From assembly GCF_004919105.1 (NCBI RefSeq), contig NZ_STGK01000003.1:62001-126000 (forward strand): a stretch of 64,000 nucleotides of DNA. The letters run 5' to 3'. This DNA comes from Nocardioides sp. GY 10113. GTDB taxonomy: Bacteria > Actinomycetota > Actinomycetes > Propionibacteriales > Nocardioidaceae. The notes beneath the pieces were generated by a model, which did no database searches, was not told the DNA's origin, and worked only from the letters and a program-made list of their open reading frames with translations. Of the stretch, positions 51,904 to 59,058 are shown piece by piece; position 1 is the stretch's first letter, and each line of letters begins with the position of its first letter. Made by a program: the position numbers and the translations under genes.

Positions 51904-53105
51904 GCAACGCCCTGGCCGTCGCCGCCACCACCGCCACCCTGGTCAACCTGCTCGTGCAGGCCACACCGAACGTGACCGCCCTGCCGCCGGACAAGGCCCA
52001 CGACGAGGGTGTCGAGGAGCAGCTCAACCTGTTCCTCTACTCCCTCGACATCTCCGCGGCCTGGCGCAACGCGGATCCGCCCGGTCTGCCGCCGGGGGAG
52101 ACCGGTCCGGCGCCGCTGCCGCTGGTGCTGCGCTACCTGGTCACCGCGTTCGCCGGTTCCGAGGTGCGCGCCCACGCACTGCTGGGCGCCGCCATGAGCG
52201 TGCTGCACGACCACCCCGTGCTCGGCAGCGACGAGATACTCGACGCGACCAGCGGTCCCCTCCCGGGCAGCGACCTGCACCAGCAGGCGGAACGGCTGCG
52301 GATCACACCGGCCGAGGTCCCCCTGCACGACATGAGCGACCTGTGGAGCAGCTTCTCCGCCAGCTTCCGGATCTCCCAGGCCTACGAGGTGGGGGTGGTG
52401 CTCATCGACAGCAACCTGCCGCGCACCGCCCCGCTGCCCGTGCTGCGGCAGGGGCCCGGCAGCGACGCCCCGCTCGCGGTGCCGGCCCCGGCGGCGGTAC
52501 TGACCGCCGCCCTGCCGTCGGTCGGATCGGTGGCCGTGCTCGGCGCCACGCTGCGGCTGCTCGGCACCGGGCTGGCGCAGGTGACGAGCGCCCGGCTGCG
52601 CAGCCGCCGGCTGCCCGCGCCGGTGGACCTGGTGCCCGCGCCCGCCGGCGAGGGCGAGATGAGGCTGGCCCTTCCCGACCCCGACGCCGGCATCGACAGC
52701 TGGGCCGCCGGCGTCTACGACGTCACGCTGACGACGCAGCGCCCGGGGCTGCCCGCGGTGGTCTCCAACACGCGCTCGTTCGGGCTCGGCCCGCGGATCA
52801 CCGTCGCCCCGGCCACCGCCCCCGCCGGCGACGTGACGCTGACCCTCACCTGCCGGCCCCGGCTGCGGGCGGGGCAGGAGGTGGCCGTCGTGCTGGGCTC
52901 GGCGGCACCGGTGGCACCGACCGCGACCAGCACCCCGGCCGACCCCACGCAGCCCTCGACGGTGACCGCCACGCTCCCCGGGGTGGCGCCCGGCAGCCAC
53001 GTCGTCCGGCTCCGGGTCGACGGCGTGGACAGCGACCCGGTGCGGATGGCCGGCAGCCCGCCCCGACCCGAGTTCGACCCGGCGGTGCAGGTGGTGGTCA
53101 CGTGA
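51900..53105 (+). CDS. DUF4255 (Pvc16-like) tail cap/terminator protein
   Basis: 401 aa. The N-terminal DUF4255 domain is at about 5-190: LVNLLVQATPNVTALPPDKAHDEGVEEQLNLFLYSLDISAAWRN; LVLRYLVTAFAGSE; AHALLGAAMSVLHDHPVL; SDLWSSFSASFRISQAYEVGVVLID. In eCIS this domain caps the top of the tube and sheath. The C-terminal 200 residues are two Ig-like domains (VTLTLTCRPRLRAGQEVAVVLGS; HVVRLRVDGVDSDPV), often found in actinobacterial versions. Translation is coupled to the neighbours. Confidence 0.88.
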   Translation: MSNALAVAATTATLVNLLVQATPNVTALPPDKAHDEGVEEQLNLFLYSLDISAAWRNADPPGLPPGETGPAPLPLVLRYLVTAFAGSEVRAHALLGAAMSVLHDHPVLGSDEILDATSGPLPGSDLHQQAERLRITPAEVPLHDMSDLWSSFSASFRISQAYEVGVVLIDSNLPRTAPLPVLRQGPGSDAPLAVPAPAAVLTAALPSVGSVAVLGATLRLLGTGLAQVTSARLRSRRLPAPVDLVPAPAGEGEMRLALPDPDAGIDSWAAGVYDVTLTTQRPGLPAVVSNTRSFGLGPRITVAPATAPAGDVTLTLTCRPRLRAGQEVAVVLGSAAPVAPTATSTPADPTQPSTVTATLPGVAPGSHVVRLRVDGVDSDPVRMAGSPPRPEFDPAVQVVVT

Positions 53106-55441
53106 CCGAGGACGAGTGGCTGCGGGCCAACGACCGGTACCTCGAGGCTGCCGTCGACTGGCTGCGGCTGCGGCTGGAGCTCCTCCGCGACCGCCTGGAC
53201 GACCGGGCGGCGGACCGTGGCGGACCGGTGACGGTCACCGCGGTCGCGACCGACGTCGTCGGCGGTCCGGCGCAGGTCGACAGCGCGCACCGCCGGCGCT
53301 CCTGGCGCCGCCGGGAACGGCCCGCACCGGACCCGGTGCCCGCGCTGAGCGCCGGCCGCGCGTCGGAACCGCCCGACGGGTCCGGCCAGGCCGCCGGGCG
53401 ACCCGTCGGCGCCCGCGGCGGCGCCCCCGCCGCCGAGATCGCTCCCGAGATCGCTCCCGAGATCGCCGCCGAGATCGCCGAGGCGGAGGCGGTGCTGCGG
53501 GACCTCGAGGAGGCCGACCCCTCACCGGCGCTGGTCCAGCTCGCCGAGGTCTTCGAGCTCGGCGAGTTCGCCCGGGACCTGCTGCTGCTGTGTGCCGCCC
53601 CCGAGCTGGACCCCGGCATCGGTCGGCTCCTGGTCGACCTGCACGGCCAACCCTGGCCGACCTGGTCGATCGCCGCCCAGGCGCTGGACCGCCCGGACTG
53701 GTCGTCCCGTTCACCGGCCGCGCCGCTGCGCTACTGGCTGCTGGTCGAGGCCGACCGCTCCGGCGGTGCGGGCCTCACGGCCTGCCCGCTGCGTGTCGAC
53801 GAGCGGATCCTCAACGCGCTGAAGGGGCTGCACCACCTGGACTCCCCGCTGGCCGGGGTGCTGGTGCCGGAGCCGGATCCGTCCCCGGCGGTCCCGCGGA
53901 GCCAGCGCGCGACCGTCGCCGAGGCGGTCGCCCTCGCGGGGCGCGCCGCGGAGTCGCCGCTGACCGTGGTCCAGGTGATCGGCGCCACGGCCGCCGGGCG
54001 CCGTGAGGTCGCACGGCTGACCGCGGCGGCCGTCGGCGGTCGGCTGCTGCGCCTGGAGCCGCGGATGCTTCCCGCGGGCGCGGAGGAGATCGAGCAGCTG
54101 GCCCGGCTGTGGCACCGGGAGGTGCTGCTCGACGCCCCCGTCCTGCTGATCGACCTCTCCGACGCCGGCGCCGCGCCGCCCGAGGTCGCCGCGTTCCTGG
54201 CCCGCAGCGGAGGGCTGGTGCTGGTGACCGCGTCCGAGGCGGTGGCCGACCTCCCCGGCAGCGCCGGCGCGGTCGAGGCGACCCTGCCGAGCACCGCGGA
54301 GCAGCTGGATCTCTGGCGTGGCGCGCTCGGCGGGACCGCGGCGTCGGACCTGGCCGGAGCGGAGGCGGCCGGGGGACCGGCGGACGGGCTGGTCGTGGGA
54401 CTCGACGGGGAGCTCGACGGGGAGCTGGACGGGGAGCTGGACGGGGAGCTGGACGAGGAGCTCGACGAGGGGCTGGCCGAGGTCGTCGAGCAGTTCGACC
54501 TGGACGCCCCGAGCATCGCCGCCATCGCTGCCGAGGTGGGGGGCGACGGGCGGAGCCCCACGTCCACGGAGGTCTGGGCGGCCGCCCGGCGGCACAGCCG
54601 GCCCCGGCTGGAGGCGGTCGCGCAGCGGATCCGGCCGCTGGCCGGCTGGGACGACCTGGTGCTCCCCGCGCCGCAGCGCGAGCAGTTGCACGCGCTCGCC
54701 GACCAGGTCCGGCACCGACACCGGGTCCACCGCGACTGGGGATTCGCGGAGCGGATGAACCGGGGGCTGGGCGTCAGCGCCCTGTTCGCCGGCGAGAGCG
54801 GCACCGGCAAGAGCATGACCGCCGAGGTGCTGGCCCGCGACCTCGACCTCGACCTGTACCGGATCGACCTGTCGGCGGTGGTGAGCAAGTACATCGGCGA
54901 GACCGAGAAGAACCTCCGTCAGCTCTTCGACGCCGCCGAGGGGGGCGGCGTGATCCTCTTCTTCGACGAGGCCGACGCCCTCTTCGGCAAGCGCAGCGAG
55001 GTCAAGGACGCCCACGACCGCTACGCCAACATCGAGACCAACTACCTCCTCCAGCGGATGGAGGCCTACGGCGGCCTGGCCATCCTGGCGACCAACATGC
55101 GATCGGCCCTGGACCGGGCCTTCGCCCGCCGGTTGCGCTTCGTGGTGGAGTTCCCGTTCCCGGCCCGCGCCGACCGCGAGGCGATGTGGGAGCGGGCGTT
55201 CCCGGACGCCGCCCGGGTCGGCGACCTCGACCCGGCCGGCCTCGCCCGGATCGACCTCAGCGGCGCCGGGATCGCCGCCGCGGCGTTGGCCGCCGCCTTC
55301 GTCGCCGCCGCCCAGGACCGCGCGGTCGAGATGCCCGACGTGCTGCACGCCGCGCGCGCGGAGCTGCGCAAGCTCCAGCGTCCGGTGGTCGAGGCCCAGT
55401 TCCGGCCGCCGGCCCCGACCGCCGCCGGGAGGCTGTCGTGA
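53102..55441 (+). CDS. AAA+ ATPase of the injection system (Afp15-like)
   Basis: 779 aa. About 1-130 is helical with a charged repeat (EIAPEIAPEIAAEIAEAE). About 150-420 is a degenerate N-terminal ATPase-like part. An acidic LDGE repeat follows at 434-457. The active AAA+ domain has Walker A GESGTGKS (564-571), Walker B ILFFDEADALF (D622, E623), sensor 1 LAILATNMRSALDRAFARRLRFVVEFPFP with an arginine finger, and a small C-terminal lid. In eCIS loci this ATPase is needed for assembly or maturation. The GTG start overlaps the DUF4255 stop. Confidence 0.92.
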   Translation: MTEDEWLRANDRYLEAAVDWLRLRLELLRDRLDDRAADRGGPVTVTAVATDVVGGPAQVDSAHRRRSWRRRERPAPDPVPALSAGRASEPPDGSGQAAGRPVGARGGAPAAEIAPEIAPEIAAEIAEAEAVLRDLEEADPSPALVQLAEVFELGEFARDLLLLCAAPELDPGIGRLLVDLHGQPWPTWSIAAQALDRPDWSSRSPAAPLRYWLLVEADRSGGAGLTACPLRVDERILNALKGLHHLDSPLAGVLVPEPDPSPAVPRSQRATVAEAVALAGRAAESPLTVVQVIGATAAGRREVARLTAAAVGGRLLRLEPRMLPAGAEEIEQLARLWHREVLLDAPVLLIDLSDAGAAPPEVAAFLARSGGLVLVTASEAVADLPGSAGAVEATLPSTAEQLDLWRGALGGTAASDLAGAEAAGGPADGLVVGLDGELDGELDGELDGELDEELDEGLAEVVEQFDLDAPSIAAIAAEVGGDGRSPTSTEVWAAARRHSRPRLEAVAQRIRPLAGWDDLVLPAPQREQLHALADQVRHRHRVHRDWGFAERMNRGLGVSALFAGESGTGKSMTAEVLARDLDLDLYRIDLSAVVSKYIGETEKNLRQLFDAAEGGGVILFFDEADALFGKRSEVKDAHDRYANIETNYLLQRMEAYGGLAILATNMRSALDRAFARRLRFVVEFPFPARADREAMWERAFPDAARVGDLDPAGLARIDLSGAGIAAAALAAAFVAAAQDRAVEMPDVLHAARAELRKLQRPVVEAQFRPPAPTAAGRLS
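54401..54472 (+). repeat. in-frame 12-base repeat (LDGE) in the ATPase gene
   Basis: Four LDGE units, then LDEE and LDEG, encoded by CTSGACGGGGAG units with few third-base differences. It lies in the linker before the AAA+ domain. Confidence 0.85.
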
Positions 55442-55713
55442 CCGTGCACCTGCACCTGGAGCGGGTCGTCCTCGACGGGCCGCTCCCCGCGGACCCCGAG
55501 CGGTGGCGCGCGGAGCTCGCCGCCGCGCTCACCGAGGCCGTCGCCCAGGGGCCGGGGGGTCGTGCGGAGGGCTGGCCCGCGACGGGCACGCACCTGGCCG
55601 CCCTGCCGCCGGTCGCGGGCCCGGGGCCCGGCCCGGGTGCCGAGGCCGCCCTCGCCCCGGCCGCGCTCGCCGCCGCCGTCGGTGCCGCGCTGACCCGGGG
55701 GGTGACCCGATGA
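55438..55713 (+). CDS. small protein of the injection-system operon
   Basis: 91 aa. VHLHLERVVLDGPLPADPERWRAELAAALTEAV looks like a beta strand, a turn and a helix, followed by a Gly/Pro/Ala stretch. Short proteins with an LRIERLVLDGL-type start are common in CIS loci and have no assigned role. Both ends overlap the neighbours by four bases (GTGA and ATGA), so it is made in step with them. Confidence 0.65.
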   Translation: MTVHLHLERVVLDGPLPADPERWRAELAAALTEAVAQGPGGRAEGWPATGTHLAALPPVAGPGPGPGAEAALAPAALAAAVGAALTRGVTR

Positions 55714-56345
55714 CCGTCTCACCGCGGCTGGTCAAGGGCGGCCTGGTCACCCTCGACGCGGCGACCGGTGCCGTACGCCGCGTGCTGCCGCTCCAGTACA
55801 ACCCCGACTCGGTCAGCCGATCCCTCACCCCGCGCACCGCCGCCGTGGTCGAGGGCGACCGCTCCGAGGCGCTGCGCCTGCTCGGGCCGGCCACCGAGAC
55901 GATCACCCTCGACGCCGAGCTCGACCTCACCGACACCCTCGAGCAGGGTGACGGGGCCGACGGCCTGCACCCCCACCTGGCCGCGCTCGAGGTGCTGGTC
56001 AACCCCGCGGTCGAGGCGTTGCTCACCAACGACCGGCTGAGCAGCCAGGGCCGGCTCGAGATCGTCCCCGCGCAGGCCCCGCTCACCGTGCTGGTCTGGA
56101 GCCGGCATCGGGTGGTGCCGGTGCGGATCACCCAGCTCACGATCACCGAGGAGGCCTTCGACACCAGGCTCAACCCGATCAGGGCCCGGGTCGCCCTGTC
56201 GCTGCGCGTGCTGACCGTCGACGACCTCGGGTTCGACCACCGCGGAGGCGCGCTGTTCATGGGTCACCTGCGCAACCTCGAGCGGCTCGCCGCCGCGGCG
56301 GACGGCGGCACCCTCGGCCAGCTCGGCGTCACGGTGGTGGGGTGA
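55710..56345 (+). CDS. tube initiator/adaptor protein (CIS tube N-terminal domain)
   Basis: 211 aa. VTLDAATGAVRRVLPLQYNPDSVSRSLTPR is the hallmark of the CIS tube-protein N-terminal domain seen in Afp7/Pvc7-like adaptors. The rest (EALRLLGPATETITLDAELDLTDTLEQGD; PLTVLVWSRHRVVPVRITQLTITEEAFDTRLNPIRARVALSLRVLT) fits the tube-like fold that joins hub and tube. In Afp7 a LysM domain is in the same chain; here it is encoded by the next gene, one base further on. Confidence 0.85.
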   Translation: MTVSPRLVKGGLVTLDAATGAVRRVLPLQYNPDSVSRSLTPRTAAVVEGDRSEALRLLGPATETITLDAELDLTDTLEQGDGADGLHPHLAALEVLVNPAVEALLTNDRLSSQGRLEIVPAQAPLTVLVWSRHRVVPVRITQLTITEEAFDTRLNPIRARVALSLRVLTVDDLGFDHRGGALFMGHLRNLERLAAAADGGTLGQLGVTVVG

Positions 56346-56346
56346 G

Positions 56347-56682
56347 ATGACCACCGCACCGGTGCCCCCGACCAGCCGGTACGCCGGCCTCGAGGTCGCC
56401 GTCCACCTCGATCCCGACGGCCGCGCCACGCCGTACCTGCGGCGTCGGTTCTGCCCCGACCCCGACCAGCTCGCCCCGCTCACCGAGCACGTGGTGGCCG
56501 GGGGCGACCGGTTGGACCGGATCGCCGCCGAGCACCTGGGCGACCCCGAGCAGTTCTGGCAGGTGGCCGACGCCAACCGGGCGCTGTGGGTGGAGGCGCT
56601 CACCGCCCGGCCCGGGCGCCGGCTGCGGATCACCCGGCCCGCGGGGTTCCCCGGGCTGCCCACTCCCGGGGGGCCGCGGTGA
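56347..56682 (+). CDS. LysM-domain baseplate protein
   Basis: 111 aa. Residues about 45-95 form a LysM domain: HVVAGGDRLDRIAAEHLGDPEQFWQVADANRALWVEALTARPGRRLRI. In contractile systems such gp53-like LysM units clamp the hub-wedge junction rather than bind cell wall. The gene is a split-off counterpart of the C-terminal half of Afp7-type adaptors. Its stop overlaps the GTG of the hub gene. Confidence 0.85.
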   Translation: MTTAPVPPTSRYAGLEVAVHLDPDGRATPYLRRRFCPDPDQLAPLTEHVVAGGDRLDRIAAEHLGDPEQFWQVADANRALWVEALTARPGRRLRITRPAGFPGLPTPGGPR

Positions 56683-57818
56683 ACGACGGCGTCCGGTTGG
56701 ACCTGATGATCGGCCCGGTGGTGCCGATCCCGGCGCCGCAGGTCGTGATGGACGCGCTGACCGGGGTCGAGGTGACCACCACCGACACCGGGCCCACGCT
56801 GTTCCAGCTGACCTTCACCCTCGCCAACCGCTCCCCGCTGCACACCCTGTTCCTGCTCGCCGGTGGTGGCCCGGTGCTCTTCCTCCGCGTGATCGTCACG
56901 GTCACCGTCAACGGCACCCCCACGGTGCTCGCCGACGGGGTGATCACCGATCACCAGGTCGCCCCGGGCGGGGACGAGGGCCACTCCAGCCTCGTGGTCA
57001 CCGGGGAGGACGTGACGGTGCTGATGGACCAGCAGGACTGGAGCGGCCTGCCGTTCCCCGCCCTGCCGGCCGAGGGGCGGGTCGCCCTGCTGCTCGCCAA
57101 GTACGCCGTCTACGGCGTGGTGCCGCTGATCGTGCCGAGCGTGCTGGTGGACGTGCCGATCCCGACCTCGGCGACGCCGAGTCAGCAGGGGACCGACCTG
57201 GCCTACATCCGCGCCCTCGCCGACCGGGTCGGCTACGTCTTCCACGTCGAGCCCGGTCCCGTGCCCGGGGCGAACATCGCCTACTGGGGGCCGCGGATCA
57301 AGGTCGGCGTACCCCAGCCGGCGCTCAACGCCGACTTCGACGCCGACCGCAACGTCACCTCGCTCTCGTTCCGGTTCGACAGCACCCGGAACAAGATCCC
57401 CACCGTCTTCATCTACAACGAGCTGACCAAGGTGGTGATCCCGATCCCGATCCCGCCGATCACCCCGCTCAACCCGCCCCTCGGGCTCGTGCCGCCGCTG
57501 CCCACCAGCATCGGCGACCTGCAGCCGGTGGCCGACAACCTGTCCAAGCTGCCGATCCCGCAGGCGGTCATGATCGGCCTGGCCAAGGCGGCCGACTACG
57601 CCGACGCCGTCACCGGCGAGGGCACCCTCGACGTGGTGCGCTACGGGCGGGTGCTGCGGGCCCGACAGCTGGTCGGGGTGCGCGGCGCCGGTCCCGCCTA
57701 CGACGGCCTGCACTACGTCACCCGGGTCACCCACAGCCTGCGGCGCGGCAGCTACACCCAGCGGTTCGCGCTGAGCCGCAACGGCCTGCTCTCCACCGTC
57801 CCGGAGGTGGTCCCGTGA
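56679..57818 (+). CDS. baseplate hub protein (gp27/late control D-like)
   Basis: 379 aa. Phage late-control-D/VgrG N-terminal type: LIGPVVPIPAPQVVMDALTGVEVTTTD; TLTFTLAN-like strands; GVITDHQVAPGGDEGHSSLVVTGEDVTVLMD; DLAYIRALADRVGYVFHVEPG; GLHYVTRVTHSLRRGSYTQRFALSRNG. It forms the trimeric hub between tube and spike. In Afp8 and VgrG hub and spike are one chain; here they are two genes overlapping by four bases. GTG start. Confidence 0.88.
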   Translation: MNDGVRLDLMIGPVVPIPAPQVVMDALTGVEVTTTDTGPTLFQLTFTLANRSPLHTLFLLAGGGPVLFLRVIVTVTVNGTPTVLADGVITDHQVAPGGDEGHSSLVVTGEDVTVLMDQQDWSGLPFPALPAEGRVALLLAKYAVYGVVPLIVPSVLVDVPIPTSATPSQQGTDLAYIRALADRVGYVFHVEPGPVPGANIAYWGPRIKVGVPQPALNADFDADRNVTSLSFRFDSTRNKIPTVFIYNELTKVVIPIPIPPITPLNPPLGLVPPLPTSIGDLQPVADNLSKLPIPQAVMIGLAKAADYADAVTGEGTLDVVRYGRVLRARQLVGVRGAGPAYDGLHYVTRVTHSLRRGSYTQRFALSRNGLLSTVPEVVP

Positions 57819-58357
57819 CCGGGTCCGTCGGCGAGGGGGGCCGCCGCTACTACGGCAAGTACCGGGGCACGGTGCTGGTCAACGTCGACCCCGAGCAGCG
57901 GGGCCGGATCACCGCGATGGTGCCCGACGTTCTCGGCCTGACGCCCTCCTCGTGGGCGATGCCCTGCGTCCCGCTGGCCGGCAAGGCGGAGGGTGTCTTC
58001 CTCGTGCCGCAGGTCGGCGCCGGCGTCTGGGTCGAGTTCGAGCAGGGTGACCCCGACTACCCGATCTGGACCGGCGGGTTCTGGGGGAGCGCCGCGGAGG
58101 TGCCGCCGCTGGCCCTCGCCCCGCCGCCGATCCCGCCCGGCCAGAACATCGTCGTGCAGACCACCGGCCAGTCCGCCCTGGTGCTGAGCGACTCCCCGCC
58201 GACCCCGGCCACCGGTGGGGTGGTGCTCAGGAGCGCCGGCGGCTCGATGATCGTCGTCAACGACAGCGGCATCTACCTGCGCACCGCGGCCGGAGCGCAG
58301 ATCACCCTGATCGGCCCGGTGGTCGACGTCAACAACGGCGGATTGACGGTGACCTGA
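57815..58357 (+). CDS. spike protein (gp5/VgrG OB-fold)
   Basis: 180 aa. An OB-fold domain is at about 14-95: YYGKYRGTVLVNVDPEQRGRITAMVPDVLG; AMPCVPLAGKAEGVFLVPQVGAGVWVEFEQGDPDYPIWTGGFWG. The C-terminal part (LRSAGGSMIVVNDSGIYLRTAAGAQITLIGP) is a short triple-stranded beta-helix repeat. It makes the needle below the hub. It overlaps the hub stop (GTGA) and the tip gene start. Confidence 0.93.
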   Translation: MTGSVGEGGRRYYGKYRGTVLVNVDPEQRGRITAMVPDVLGLTPSSWAMPCVPLAGKAEGVFLVPQVGAGVWVEFEQGDPDYPIWTGGFWGSAAEVPPLALAPPPIPPGQNIVVQTTGQSALVLSDSPPTPATGGVVLRSAGGSMIVVNDSGIYLRTAAGAQITLIGPVVDVNNGGLTVT

Positions 58358-58680
58358 TGCCCGGACCGCTGCTGCACCTCGGCGCCACGGTGACCTGCGC
58401 CCACGCCGGCCCCGCCGCGCCGACGATGACGAACCCGCGGGTCACCGTCTCCGGACAGCCGACCGCCCTGCTGACCGCGCCCTACCGGGTCACCGGCTGC
58501 GCCCTCCCGCCGCCGCCGACGGCCAACGGCCCCTGCGTGACCGGTCAGTGGACCCTCGGCACGACGCGGGTGACCTCGACGGGGCAGCCCCTGGCCATCC
58601 TCGGCGGCACCGCCCTGTGCGCGCCCACCGGGACGCCGCTGCTGACACTGGCCGCCCAGCTCCGGGCGACGGCGAGCTGA
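58357..58680 (+). CDS. PAAR-like spike-tip protein
   Basis: 107 aa. HLGATVTCAHAGPA near the N-terminus and repeated VTVSGQPTALL and RVTSTGQPLAILGG turns look like a PAAR/DUF4280-type cone, which sits on the spike and sharpens it. Four Cys (about 14, 48, 60, 88) and H16 could bind a metal at the point. The start overlaps the spike stop (TGATG). Confidence 0.7.
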   Translation: MPGPLLHLGATVTCAHAGPAAPTMTNPRVTVSGQPTALLTAPYRVTGCALPPPPTANGPCVTGQWTLGTTRVTSTGQPLAILGGTALCAPTGTPLLTLAAQLRATAS

Positions 58681-58689
58681 GGAGAGCAG

Positions 58690-59058
58690 ATGGAGCGCAC
58701 CGACCTCGACTTCCCGTTCGGCTTCGACGCCGCCGGACGCACCGCGACCACGCCGTACGCCGAGCACGTGACGGACATGATCGAGCAGCTGCTGCTGACC
58801 GGTCCGGGCGAGCGTGTCAACCGTCCCGACATCGGCGGTGGCCTCGGTCAGACGGTCTTCTCGCCGAACAGCCCGGAGCGCGCCGCCGCGCTGGAGCTGT
58901 CCCTGACCGCCGCCGTGACCACCTGGCTCGGCGACGTGGTCGACCTGCGCCGGCTGGTCGTCTCCGCCGACGACGCCACCCTGCGGGTGGACCTGGAGTA
59001 CCTGGTCCGCCCCACCGGCGAGGCCGTGGTGGCGAGCATCTCGGAGGTGACCGGATGA
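58690..59058 (+). CDS. gp25-like baseplate wedge protein
   Basis: 122 aa. GPW/gp25 family: FPFGFDAAGRTATTPYAEHVTDMIEQLLLTGPGERVNRPDIGGGLGQTVFSPNSPE and LRVDLEYLVRPTGE. It contains the core EPR-like region where the sheath first attaches to the baseplate. The stop overlaps the start of the first baseplate-J-type gene (ATGA). Confidence 0.93.
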   Translation: MERTDLDFPFGFDAAGRTATTPYAEHVTDMIEQLLLTGPGERVNRPDIGGGLGQTVFSPNSPERAAALELSLTAAVTTWLGDVVDLRRLVVSADDATLRVDLEYLVRPTGEAVVASISEVTG